Shown: one piece after another, positions 8,547 through 17,215 of the stretch
Numbering within the stretch: position 1 is the stretch's first letter
Layout of the letters: each line of letters begins with the position of its first letter
Assembly: GCA_965263455.1 (NCBI GenBank)
Contig: CBDHHN010000004.1
Coordinates: forward strand, 2,232,001-2,296,000
Direction of reading: 5' to 3'
Length of the DNA: 64,000 nt
DNA from: CADEDH01 sp965263455
GTDB taxonomy: Bacteria > Actinomycetota > Acidimicrobiia > Acidimicrobiales > SZUA-35
The notes under the pieces: generated by a model
Database searches by the model: none
What the model was told of the DNA's origin: nothing
The model's input: only the letters and a program-made list of their open reading frames with translations
Program-made: the position numbers and the translations under genes

Positions 8547-11500
8547 CTACGACTCCGACGAACGCAGGGCGTCGAACACCCGCTCAGGGGTGAAGGGCAG
8601 GTCGTTGATGGCGACCCGGCCGTCGGTGGCGTTGACGATGGCGTTGCGGATGGCGGGGGCCACCCCGTCCTTGGGGATCTCGGCCACCGCCTTGGCCCCG
8701 AACGGGCCGGAATCCTCCATGGTCTGGACCAGGTAGACGACGGTCTCGGGCATCTCGTCGGCCCGGTAGATCTTGTACGGCCCGAACGAATCGTTGAGCA
8801 TCCGCCCCGACTCGTCATAGGCGTACTCCTCACAATGGGCGTAACCGAGGGCCTGGATCATGCCCCCCTCGACCTGGCCCGAGGCCGTGATGGGGTTGAT
8901 GGCCACCCCGCAGTCGACGGCCATGACCAGCTTGACCACGGTGACCTGCCCCGTCTCGACGTCGAGTTCGATCTCGGCCATCTGGGCGGCGAAGGGAGGC
9001 GGGCAGTCGGGCGACACGTAACTGGAGGTGCCCATGATCTGCTCCTGCTCCTGCCAGTGCAGCGAGTCGAGGGCGATGTCCTCCAGCGACACCGAGCGAC
9101 CGTCGGGGGCGTAGGCCTTGCGGTCGCGCAGTTCGATGGTGCAGGGCTCGTCGACCTCCAACAGCATGGCGGCCCGCTCCTTGAGCCGCTTGCGCACGGC
9201 CTCGGCCGCCTGGAGGGCGGCGGTGCCCGAGATGTAGGTGGTGGAGCTGGCGTAGGCGCCGGTGTCGAACGGTGTGACGTCGGTGTCGGAGGAGTAGACC
9301 TTGATGTCCTCCAGCGGCACGCCGAGGACCTCGGCCGCGATCTGACCGAGCACGGTGTCGGCCCCGGTGCCGAGGTCGGTGGCCCCGACGAGCATGTTGA
9401 ACGAGCCGTCGTCGTTGAGCTTGATCGAGCAGCCGCCCATGTCGAGGAAGGGGATGGCGGTGCCGTGCATGCAGAAGGCGAACCCGATGCCTCGACGGAT
9501 GTGGGGCCGGTCGGCCGGCGCCACCCAGGCGGGGTCGTCCCGGCGGTGCCACCCGATCTCGCGCTGGGCCTGGGCCACGCACTCCTCGATGCCGGACGAC
9601 ATGACCTTGGGGTACTCGTCGAGCTCGCCCTCGACGACGGCCCGCTCCCCCAGATGGGGGGCGATGTCCATCTCCGAGCCGACCTTGACCCAGTTGCGGC
9701 GTTTGAACTCGATGACGTCCATGCCCAGTTCCCGGGCCACGTCCTCCAGGTGGGCCTCGAGGGCGAACTCGGCCTGGGGGGCGCCGTAGCCCCGGTAGGC
9801 CCCGGGCACGGGGATGTTGGTGTAGACGACGTCGCAGTGGAACCGCTTGCTGGCGGCGTTGTAGGACGTGAGGCCGCGGAGGCCCGACACCGTCTGGACC
9901 GTGTAGCCGTGCGTGCCGTAGGGGCCGGTGTTGCCGAGGATGTGGAGGTCCTGGGCCACGATCGTGGCGTCGGCATCGACCACGGTGGTGTAGGTCAGGG
10001 TCTGGGGATGGCGGGTCCGGCTGGAGATGAACTCCTCCGACCGGGTCAGCTCCAGGCGGACGGGGCGGCGGGTGGCGATGGCCAGGTGGCCGACGATGTC
10101 CTCGATCAGCATCTCCTGCTTGGCCCCGAACCCGCCCCCGATGCGGGGCTTGATGACGCGGATGTCCTTGATGTCCATGCCCAGCAGCGGGGCCACCATG
10201 CGCCGGGTGTGGAACGGCACCTGGGTGGCGGTGCGGATGACCATGCGCTCGTCCTCGTCGAGCCAGGCGATGGAGATGTGGGGCTCGATGGGGCACTGCT
10301 GGACCTGGTGGACCCGGAAGGTCTGGGTGAAGACCCGCTCCCCCTCCCCCGGCCCGGAGGCGATGGAGATGGCCTCGTCGACGTCGCCCCGTTGGGCCGT
10401 GATCTGGTGGACGACGTTGCGCTCGGCGTCGAAGATCTCGACGGTGTCGTCCTCGTCGTGGATGACGGGGGCATTGTCGGCCATGGCCTCCCGCTCGTCG
10501 AACACGGCGGGAAGGACCTCGTAGGTGACCTTGATCCGCCGGACGGCCTCCTCGGCGATCTCCAGGGTCTCGGCCGCCACCGCCGCCACCCGGTCGCCGA
10601 CGTGACGGACCTTGTCGTCGAAGCTGACCTGGTCGTGGGGGTGGGGGTTGGGCCAGCTCTGGCCGCCGGAGGCGTACTTCACCCGGGCCACGTTCTTGTG
10701 GTGGAGCACGGCGTGGACGCCGGGGAGGGCCACGGCCTCGCGGTCGTCGATGTCGACGATGCGGGCGTGGGCGTGGGGGCTGGTCAGGAGCTTGGCCACC
10801 AGCGTGCCCCGCAGCTCGATGTCGTCGGTGAAGGCCGGGTTGCCCTTGGCCAGCTTGACGGCGTCGACCTTGACCTCGGGCTTGCCCACCACGGCCATGT
10901 CGGGCACGTCCTGCGATGGGATCAGCCGGGGTACGGCGATGGGGGCGTCGGGTGCGGGGTCGGCCGGATCGTGGGGGACGGGGTTGGTGCCGTCGGTCTT
11001 GGGGGTGAGGATCAGGGGGCCGAAGGGCTCGGGGGTCTCGCCCCGGAGCATGGCGGCGGCCCGGCGTACGGCCTCGACCGGCTTCACATAGGCCGTTTCC
11101 CGGTCGAGGATGCCCGACAGCATGTGGCGGATGGCGGCGTCGTCGGGGTCGGGGTCGGTTTCGAGCAGGGCCAGGGTGCCGAGGATCATGGCCCCGGCCG
11201 AGTAGCCCGACTGGAAGGCCCCGACGGCGACGAACGCGGCCTGGATCGGGTGGAGCTCGGGGCCGGTATTGAGGGCCTCGACCGTGGTGACGGCGTGGCC
11301 GTGGATCTGGGCCCCGAGGACGACGTCGGCCGACACCAGTCGACCGTCGATGAGGACGGCGGCGGCGCCGGTCTCACCCGAGTCCGACCCGTAGTGGACG
11401 CTGAGCATGCCGAGGCGCCGCAGCACGGCTCGCAGATCGTCGGTGGGGGCCACCGTCGTCGTCACCGGGCGGCCATTGAGTTCGAAGGTGACGACGAGGT

Positions 11501-12341
11501 CGGCGCCGGCGGCCGAGGTGGGTGTCGGCGGGAGATCGGCTACGGCCCCTGACGGCGACGACGCGGCGGCGCCGGGCGCACGGGCGGCGGCCTGTTCGGG
11601 GGCGCCGGGCGCACGGGCGGCGGCGACGGCCCGGGCGCCGAGCACTCGGGCCAGGTGGCGGCGGTAGGCCGTCGAACCCCGGAAGTCGGCCGGTGGGTCG
11701 AGCGCGGCGGCCGGATCGGTCGGATCGACGAGCACGGGGTGGGCGGCCACACCGGTGAGCGCCAACGCCGTGGAGCCGTCGGCGCCGACCCGGGCCACGG
11801 CGGCCACGATGGGCACGTCGGCCGGGGTCCGCCCGCAGCCCACGGGGACGCCGACCCCGTCGGTGGCGAGCGTGACCATGGTGACGAGGTGACCGCTCGG
11901 CACGCCCTCGGCCAGCAGCGCGGCGAGGTCGACGGTCCGGGCTCCTCCCGGTCCCGTGACCTCGATCGATCCGCCGGAGGCGAGCAACGCCGCCAGGAGC
12001 ACGCTGTCACCGTCGCCCTGGGCGACGGTCCCGCCAACGGTGGCCGCCGTCCACAGCGTGGACGGCAACTCGGCTGCGGCGACGGCGGCCAACCATGCCG
12101 GGGTGGCCGCGTCTGCGGCCAGGCGGTCGAGGGTGACCATGGCCCCCACCCGGAGACGATCACCGTCGGGCTCGACGGTGTGGAGGTCCAGGGACTGCAG
12201 GTCCACGGCCTCCAACGTCGAGGGGCGGCGATCAGCGTTGAGCACGGTCCCGCCGCCCAACGGCACCCGGCTGTCGTCGGCCAGGAGGGCGACCGCCTCC
12301 TGGAGCCCGGTCGGGCGATGGTAGGCGGCCACCAGGGGCAT
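8547..12341 (-). CDS. XdhD-like molybdenum hydroxylase: FAD domain + cysteine-less [2Fe-2S]-like domain + molybdopterin domain
   Basis: A 1264-residue single chain. Residues 1-230 are a FAD-binding domain of the CoxM/YgfM type (GGGT 29-32, TVGGTVAQGDGDS 101-113). Residues 281-430 align with the [2Fe-2S] domain but lack its cysteines: HYGSDSGETGAAAV (316-329) replaces the plant-ferredoxin loop, QSGYSAGA (377-384) replaces QCGFCTPG, and LDRETAY (412-418) replaces LCRCTGY. From about 480 the molybdopterin domain carries GGGFGAKQE, GAYRGYGAPQ and FGAKAVAEI with the catalytic Glu. E. coli XdhD, as I recall it, has a similarly degenerate domain. Neighbouring yqeB, yqeC and xdhC imply a selenium-dependent enzyme. 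It starts at ATG 12341 and is divergent from ridA. Confidence 0.9.
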   Translation of the reverse strand: MPLVAAYHRPTGLQEAVALLADDSRVPLGGGTVLNADRRPSTLEAVDLQSLDLHTVEPDGDRLRVGAMVTLDRLAADAATPAWLAAVAAAELPSTLWTAATVGGTVAQGDGDSVLLAALLASGGSIEVTGPGGARTVDLAALLAEGVPSGHLVTMVTLATDGVGVPVGCGRTPADVPIVAAVARVGADGSTALALTGVAAHPVLVDPTDPAAALDPPADFRGSTAYRRHLARVLGARAVAAARAPGAPEQAAARAPGAAASSPSGAVADLPPTPTSAAGADLVVTFELNGRPVTTTVAPTDDLRAVLRRLGMLSVHYGSDSGETGAAAVLIDGRLVSADVVLGAQIHGHAVTTVEALNTGPELHPIQAAFVAVGAFQSGYSAGAMILGTLALLETDPDPDDAAIRHMLSGILDRETAYVKPVEAVRRAAAMLRGETPEPFGPLILTPKTDGTNPVPHDPADPAPDAPIAVPRLIPSQDVPDMAVVGKPEVKVDAVKLAKGNPAFTDDIELRGTLVAKLLTSPHAHARIVDIDDREAVALPGVHAVLHHKNVARVKYASGGQSWPNPHPHDQVSFDDKVRHVGDRVAAVAAETLEIAEEAVRRIKVTYEVLPAVFDEREAMADNAPVIHDEDDTVEIFDAERNVVHQITAQRGDVDEAISIASGPGEGERVFTQTFRVHQVQQCPIEPHISIAWLDEDERMVIRTATQVPFHTRRMVAPLLGMDIKDIRVIKPRIGGGFGAKQEMLIEDIVGHLAIATRRPVRLELTRSEEFISSRTRHPQTLTYTTVVDADATIVAQDLHILGNTGPYGTHGYTVQTVSGLRGLTSYNAASKRFHCDVVYTNIPVPGAYRGYGAPQAEFALEAHLEDVARELGMDVIEFKRRNWVKVGSEMDIAPHLGERAVVEGELDEYPKVMSSGIEECVAQAQREIGWHRRDDPAWVAPADRPHIRRGIGFAFCMHGTAIPFLDMGGCSIKLNDDGSFNMLVGATDLGTGADTVLGQIAAEVLGVPLEDIKVYSSDTDVTPFDTGAYASSTTYISGTAALQAAEAVRKRLKERAAMLLEVDEPCTIELRDRKAYAPDGRSVSLEDIALDSLHWQEQEQIMGTSSYVSPDCPPPFAAQMAEIELDVETGQVTVVKLVMAVDCGVAINPITASGQVEGGMIQALGYAHCEEYAYDESGRMLNDSFGPYKIYRADEMPETVVYLVQTMEDSGPFGAKAVAEIPKDGVAPAIRNAIVNATDGRVAINDLPFTPERVFDALRSSES
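11568..11623. repeat. 23-bp direct repeat in the interdomain linker of the hydroxylase
   Basis: Two identical 23-bp copies (GGCGCCGGGCGCACGGGCGG plus CGG) at 11568-11590 and 11601-11623 are offset by 33 bp, exactly 11 codons. They encode a repeated ARAPGA stretch in the Ala/Pro-rich linker between the FAD domain and the cysteine-less ferredoxin-like domain. Confidence 0.75.
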
Positions 12342-12398
12342 ATGATCCTCGTCTCTCGCCGCGGGTGTTCGGGTTGACCGACAGTAGTCTTCGCCACC

Positions 12399-12806
12399 AT
12401 GGCCGACAACGGACCACACGGTGTTCATCGGGCTGTCACGCCCACCGGTGTGGCCCCGCCCGCGGCGAACTACGCCCACGCCCGCCTCACCACCGATGCC
12501 CGCTCCTGGCTCCACACCTCCGGGGTGGTACCGATCGCCCCCGACGGTTCGGTGCCGGAGGCGCTGGTAGACCAGGCCGAGACCATCTGGGCCACGATCG
12601 GCGCCCTGCTGGCCGACGCCGGGATGACGGTCACCGACGTGGTGTCGGTCACCACCTACGTGACCCCGGGCCACGACCTGGCTCCGGTCATGGCCGTCCG
12701 GGATCGGGCGTTGACGGGCCACCTCGCCGCCTCGACCCTGGTGGTGGTGCCCGAGCTGGCCCGACCGGAATGGCTGATGGAGATCGCCGTGGTCGCCGCC
12801 CGCTGA
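12399..12806 (+). CDS. RidA family protein (YjgF/UK114)
   Basis: A 135-residue RidA/YjgF/YER057c family protein. These small trimeric proteins hydrolyse reactive enamine/imine intermediates or act in pyrimidine and purine breakdown. Family features: WLHTSGVVPI near residues 37-46, a QAETIWATIGALL helix, DVVSVTTYV, and the C-terminal PEWLMEIAVVAA strand. It is divergent from the molybdenum hydroxylase with only 57 bases between starts, so the two probably share a promoter region. A reactive N-containing intermediate made by the neighbouring operon is a plausible target. Confidence 0.9.
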   Translation: MADNGPHGVHRAVTPTGVAPPAANYAHARLTTDARSWLHTSGVVPIAPDGSVPEALVDQAETIWATIGALLADAGMTVTDVVSVTTYVTPGHDLAPVMAVRDRALTGHLAASTLVVVPELARPEWLMEIAVVAAR

Positions 12807-12898
12807 GGCGCCGAGGAACCCCTGGCGAGCCGGCCCGCAGACAAGGACCACCATGGGGACGACCGAGCAACGCAACGAACGGCAAGGGAGCACAGCCG

Positions 12899-13492
12899 AT
12901 GTGGGATGAGCGCTACGGGAACGACGACTACCTGTTCGGCACCGAGCCGGCCGACTACCTGGTTCGACAGGTCGAACGGCTGACGGCAGGACAGCAGGCC
13001 CTGGCCGTCGCCGACGGCGAGGGGCGCAACTCGGTGTTCCTGGCCGAACAGGGCCTCACCGTGACGGCCATGGACGCCTCGCCGGTCGGCCTGGCCAAGG
13101 CCCGGCGCCTGGCCGAACAACGGAGCGTGGCCGTCGAGTTCCAGGTGGCCGACGTGCTGACGTGGCCGTGGACCCCCGGGGCCTACGACCTCGTCGTCGC
13201 CGTCTTCATCCAGTTCCTGGGCCCCGACCAGCGGGCCCAGGTCTTCGAAGGGATGATCCGGACCCTCCGATCCGGTGGACGTCTGCTCTTGCACGGCTAC
13301 CGGCCGGAACAGCTCGCGTACGGGACCGGCGGGCCGCCGATCGCCGAGAACCTCTACACCGAGGATCTACTCCGCACCTCCTTCGCGTCACTGGAGATCG
13401 AGGAACTCCGGAGCTACGACGCCGAGATCGTCGAGGGGACCGGCCACGTCGGTATGTCGGCCCTCATCGACCTGGTGGCCCGCAAGCCCTGA
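12899..13492 (+). CDS. class I SAM-dependent methyltransferase (TehB-like)
   Basis: A 197-residue methyltransferase. It begins MWDERYGNDDYLFGTEPADYL, typical of the small TehB/thiol-methyltransferase-like group. The SAM site is degenerate (LAVADGEGRNSVFLAE, with DGEGRN in place of the Gly-rich loop), followed by VTAMDASPVGLAKAR and LVVAVFIQFLG. A good ribosome binding site (AAGGGAG, 12884-12890) precedes ATG 12899. It may be cotranscribed with ridA, 92 bases upstream. Its 3' end overlaps the convergent kinase-like gene by 79 bases. The substrate is unknown. Confidence 0.8.
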   Translation: MWDERYGNDDYLFGTEPADYLVRQVERLTAGQQALAVADGEGRNSVFLAEQGLTVTAMDASPVGLAKARRLAEQRSVAVEFQVADVLTWPWTPGAYDLVVAVFIQFLGPDQRAQVFEGMIRTLRSGGRLLLHGYRPEQLAYGTGGPPIAENLYTEDLLRTSFASLEIEELRSYDAEIVEGTGHVGMSALIDLVARKP

Positions 13493-14676
13493 TCGATGTC
13501 GCCCCCCGGACGGTGGCCCATCTGGACAGCGGGCTCCGGGGGGTCGTGGAGGAAATGCCCGGTCGCCAGCCAGTGCCGGGCTCGGGCCGTGGTCGTCACC
13601 ACGTACCCCGGCAGAAGCTCCCGGTCGGCGGCCGACACCGTCGCCACGAGATCGTTCAGCAACAACAGACCCCGCCCCATCAACAAGGCCTCGAACACCG
13701 TCTCGAGCCCTCCCACCCCGGCCGACCCGGGCACCGGGGGCAACCCGATCTCGTCGTCGTAGCCCTCGAGAAGGGCGTGCTCATGGGCCCGGCGGGGGCG
13801 GAGGTAGAAGGCGGCGGTGACCAGCTCCAACCAGGGTGAGCCGAAGCCGCAGTCGTCGAAGTCGAGCACCCCGAGCCGGGGGTGGCCCGATGGCTCCTCC
13901 CCCAGCCGCTTGGTGTTCCACCCGTGCAGGTCGGCGTGAATCAGGTGCGAGGGCTGGGCCAGGACGGGCCCGGCCATCGCCTCCACCGCGTCCAGGGCCT
14001 CGGTCAGGATGCGCTGCTGGTCGGCGTCGGCCACGGTCGACGGCAGGGACCGCAGGTGATCGGGGCTGTCGAGCAGGATCCGGTCGAACACCTCCCGGGT
14101 GGCACCGGCGGGGAGGGACCAGGTCCGGGCGTGGCGATGCAGTCGGCCGGCCAGGCGGCCAAGGGCGCGGACCTGGGCCAGGGTGGCCGATGGCCCAACG
14201 TCCGGCCCGTCGAGCCAGCTGTACACGACGCAGGGCCGGGGCCGGTCGAGGCCGGCCACGGCGACCGAGCCGACGAGACTCCCGTCGACGGTGCGCCGGG
14301 GCCGGGGCACGGCCACGACGCCTTCGTCGGCCAGGGCCGACACCCACGACGCTTCGCCCACCACCCCGGCATGGTCGAACTGCGAGTTGAGGTTGATACG
14401 CAGGGCGAATCGGCCGTGGCTGGGATCGTCGACCCGGAAGGTGGCGTTGAAGCCCAACAGGAGGAGCCGCAGCGATGCGTCGGGATCAAGGCCGAAGTCG
14501 GACAGGCCCGCCCGGGCCGCCCGCCGCAGCCGCTCCACCTGACCCCGATGTGTCAACTCGGCGAACGGGCGCACGGGCCAGAAGCTATCGGCCCCACCCT
14601 CAGCCGTCGCCCGAATTCTCAACCGACTCGACCGGCGGGTCGCAGCCTGCGTCCTCGGCTCAACCTGGTCGACCAC
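13414..14676 (-). CDS. aminoglycoside phosphotransferase-fold kinase
   Basis: About 420 residues from GTG 14676; GTG 14574 is an alternative start that removes a basic N-terminus. The APH/choline-kinase fold is shown by the catalytic loop HADLHGWN and the metal-binding LDFDDCGFG, with VYSWLDGPD in the hinge region. Such kinases phosphorylate small alcohols, amino alcohols or sugars; despite the family name there is no reason to infer antibiotic resistance. The last 26 residues are antisense to the convergent methyltransferase gene, an unusually long 79-base tail-to-tail overlap. Confidence 0.78.
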   Translation of the reverse strand: MVDQVEPRTQAATRRSSRLRIRATAEGGADSFWPVRPFAELTHRGQVERLRRAARAGLSDFGLDPDASLRLLLLGFNATFRVDDPSHGRFALRINLNSQFDHAGVVGEASWVSALADEGVVAVPRPRRTVDGSLVGSVAVAGLDRPRPCVVYSWLDGPDVGPSATLAQVRALGRLAGRLHRHARTWSLPAGATREVFDRILLDSPDHLRSLPSTVADADQQRILTEALDAVEAMAGPVLAQPSHLIHADLHGWNTKRLGEEPSGHPRLGVLDFDDCGFGSPWLELVTAAFYLRPRRAHEHALLEGYDDEIGLPPVPGSAGVGGLETVFEALLMGRGLLLLNDLVATVSAADRELLPGYVVTTTARARHWLATGHFLHDPPEPAVQMGHRPGGDIDQGLRATRSMRADIPTWPVPSTISAS

Positions 14677-14720
14677 CGACGCTCGCCGGGCGACGGACTC
14701 CGCGACGGCCTGGGCGGGCC

Positions 14721-16151
14721 TCAGGAGTCCGTCGGCGGTAGGCGGGTCAGGCGGCTGTCGATCCCGGCCCGACGGAACACGGCTGCGGCCGAGGCGGCCG
14801 CCTCCCGGCGCAGCGTCGCCTCGTCGACCATGGTGGGGACACCGTCGTCGAGCAGCAGCCGACCGGCCACCACCACATGGGTGACCTGGGCCGGGGAGGC
14901 GCAGTAGACCAGGGCCGAGGGCACGCGGTGCACGGGGGCGGTGAACACGGTGTCGAGGTCGACGACCACCAGGTCGGCGGCCAGGCCCGGGGCCAGGGTG
15001 CCGATCTCGTCGGCCAGTCCGGCGGCCCGGGCCCCGTCCCGGCAGGCCATGGCCAGCACATCCTCGGGTTGCAGCACCACCGGATCGAGCCGATGGACCT
15101 TCTGCAGCAACACGGTGGCCTTGAGGACCTCGAACAGGTCCTGGCGATTGTTGGAGCCGGGCCCGTCGCTGGCCAGGGCCACCGGGATACCCCGGGCCCG
15201 CATCTCCGCGATGCGCGGCACCCCCGACGCCAGGTACATGTTCGACACCGGACAGTGGACGACGACGGCCCCCCGCTCGGCGATGAGGTCGAGTTCGTCG
15301 TCATCGAGCCACACGCTGTGGGCCAACTGGGTGTCCGGACCCAGTACCCCGAGTCCGTCGAGCCAGGGCACGTGACGGATGCCCCGTTCGTCCAGACTGA
15401 GCTGGACCTCCTCGGCCGTCTCGGCGCAGTGGATGTGGGTGCCGGCCCCCCACGAGCGCGACCGGGCCACCGTGGCCCGCATGGCATCGTCGGAACAGCC
15501 CCAGGGGATCAGGGGGGCCAGCTCAATGCGGATCCGACCGGCGTCGTGGCCGTCCCATCGGGCCCGCACCCGCTCGGCCCGGTCCAACACCACCTCGGCC
15601 GACTCCATCAGCCCGGGGGCGTAGTTGCGGTCGGCCCATCCCCGGGCCAGCAGGAACCGGAGGCCGACATCGGCCGCGGCCGAGCACACGCCGTCGTCGA
15701 TCCCTTCGTCGACATGCACGTACTGATGGTCGATGACCGTGGTCGCTCCGGTGCGCAGGTTCTCGACCAGGCCGACGAGAGCGGCCAGGCGGGCCGACCG
15801 CACGTCGAGGTGGACGGCGCCCGGCCAGATGCAGTCCCGGAGCCAGTCGAGGAGCGACTTGTCGTCGGCCAGGCCGCGGAAGAAGGTCTGGAACAGGTGG
15901 GTGTGGCCGTTGACCATGCCCGGCATGACGGCCGAGCCGGCGGCGTCGATCACCCGGCCCACCGAGCGGCGGACGTGGCTCGGGGCGGCGCCGGCGCCCA
16001 CGCCCTCGATCCGGTCGTCGACGATGTGGACCCAGCCCGGATCGTGGACGGTGAAGGCCTCGTCGACACACACCACGGCCGCCCCGTCGATCACCAGCCC
16101 GCCCCGGGGGCGGTCGGGCAGGCGAACCTCGACCGGAGGAGAGGCGGTCAC
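14721..16151 (-). CDS. amidohydrolase, TRZ/ATZ or 8-oxoguanine deaminase-like
   Basis: A 476-residue amidohydrolase of the deaminase subgroup. The metal-site motif NGHTHLFQTFFRGL (two His) is followed by THIHCAETAEE, AHSVWLDDDELD, a VHCPVSNMYLASG segment and LASDGPGSNN. This order is typical of 8-oxoguanine/atrazine-type hydrolases. The start GTG 16151 overlaps the stop of the upstream LLM gene (GTGA), so the two are coupled. It is the second deaminase-like amidohydrolase in 10 kb and shares the HTH/HAH layout but little else with the SsnA-like one. The substrate could be a purine or a related N-heterocycle. Confidence 0.85.
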   Translation of the reverse strand: MTASPPVEVRLPDRPRGGLVIDGAAVVCVDEAFTVHDPGWVHIVDDRIEGVGAGAAPSHVRRSVGRVIDAAGSAVMPGMVNGHTHLFQTFFRGLADDKSLLDWLRDCIWPGAVHLDVRSARLAALVGLVENLRTGATTVIDHQYVHVDEGIDDGVCSAAADVGLRFLLARGWADRNYAPGLMESAEVVLDRAERVRARWDGHDAGRIRIELAPLIPWGCSDDAMRATVARSRSWGAGTHIHCAETAEEVQLSLDERGIRHVPWLDGLGVLGPDTQLAHSVWLDDDELDLIAERGAVVVHCPVSNMYLASGVPRIAEMRARGIPVALASDGPGSNNRQDLFEVLKATVLLQKVHRLDPVVLQPEDVLAMACRDGARAAGLADEIGTLAPGLAADLVVVDLDTVFTAPVHRVPSALVYCASPAQVTHVVVAGRLLLDDGVPTMVDEATLRREAAASAAAVFRRAGIDSRLTRLPPTDS

Positions 16152-17173
16152 GACGGCTCCCAGTGGGCGAAGGCGTCGATGACCGAGCCGATGTCGTCCA
16201 TGATCGGGTAGAGGATGGGGCAGGTGATACCGGCCTCCAGGTAGCCGGCCACCGCCTCCCGGCACTGGGCCGCGGTGCCGACCGCCATCAGCTTCCGGCA
16301 CAGATCGTCGGGGATGAGGTGGGCCGCCTTGCGGTAGTCGGCCTCGGTGGCCGGCCACCCCACCACCTCCTGGACCCGGTCCACCAGATCGGGGTCGGCC
16401 CCCGAGGCCGCCATCAGATGAGGCTCGGTCCCCAGGTAGTAGGCCACCAACGACTTGCCGACCAGGAGGGCCTCGTCGGGGTCGTGGTCGGACAGGGCGC
16501 ACACCAGCAGCTCGGGTCGGTCGACGTCGTCCACGGCGCGACCGGCCCGTTCGGCCCCGACGGCCAGGCGATCGACGGCGGCTCGGATGTAGTCGGTCGA
16601 GACCACGTAGTTGAGCACGGCACCGTCGGCGATCTCGCCCGTCAGCTCGAGCATCCGGGGGCCGGTGGCGCCGATGTAGACCGGGATGTCGCGGGGGGTG
16701 GGGTCGCCGTAGGCCACGTCCAGGCGGACCCGGTCCAGCTGCACGAACTCGCCCTCGTAGCTGACCTCCTCCATGGTGAACAGGGCCCGGATGGCCTCCA
16801 CGTTCTCCCGCATGGCCCGCAGCGGCTTGCGTCGCCCGGCCCCGACCCGGGAGGCGATCGGTTCCCACCACGCCCCCAGGCCGAGCAGGACCCGGCTGTC
16901 ACCGTCGGGGGTGAGGCCGGCCAGTTCCCACATCGTGGACCAGGTGGCGGCGATCACGGCCGGGTTGCGGGTGTAGATGGGCAGGACCCCGCTGCCGATG
17001 CGGATGCGCGAGGTGTTGGCCACCAGGGCGCTCATGACGACGACGCAGTCGCGGGCGAGGCGGGTGTCGGCCTGCCAGATCTCGGCGAACCCCTTCTCTT
17101 CGGCGTAGCGGGCCACCTCGATCTCGTAGGGCAGTGGGTGCTTGTCCTGGAGGTAGAGACCGAGCCGTTGCAT
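16148..17173 (-). CDS. LLM-class F420-dependent oxidoreductase
   Basis: A 341-residue luciferase-like enzyme of the methylene-H4MPT-reductase-like group. Evidence: MQRLGLYLQDKHPL at the start, IRIGSGVLPIYTRNP, VLLGLGAWWEP, and PVYIGATGPRMLELTG with the conserved Gly-Pro turn. It starts at ATG 17173 and is coupled to the downstream amidohydrolase. It is divergent from a flavodoxin-like reductase gene only 42 bases away, so a shared regulatory segment is likely. Group membership suggests F420 as cofactor, although FMN cannot be excluded from sequence. Confidence 0.85.
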   Translation of the reverse strand: MQRLGLYLQDKHPLPYEIEVARYAEEKGFAEIWQADTRLARDCVVVMSALVANTSRIRIGSGVLPIYTRNPAVIAATWSTMWELAGLTPDGDSRVLLGLGAWWEPIASRVGAGRRKPLRAMRENVEAIRALFTMEEVSYEGEFVQLDRVRLDVAYGDPTPRDIPVYIGATGPRMLELTGEIADGAVLNYVVSTDYIRAAVDRLAVGAERAGRAVDDVDRPELLVCALSDHDPDEALLVGKSLVAYYLGTEPHLMAASGADPDLVDRVQEVVGWPATEADYRKAAHLIPDDLCRKLMAVGTAAQCREAVAGYLEAGITCPILYPIMDDIGSVIDAFAHWEPS

Positions 17174-17215
17174 TCGGGCGATCGTAGGCTCCGGGCCCGC
17201 TACTACGCTCGCCGT

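Noticed and set aside
8517..11552. A 1011-codon plus-strand frame opposite the molybdenum hydroxylase
   Set aside because: It is composed of Gly/Asp/His/Val/Leu repeats read antisense to a highly conserved enzyme. No recognisable family.
13414..14676. Aminoglycoside resistance gene
   Set aside because: The fold is APH-like, but this superfamily includes many small-molecule kinases. There are no resistance-gene neighbours or mobile elements.
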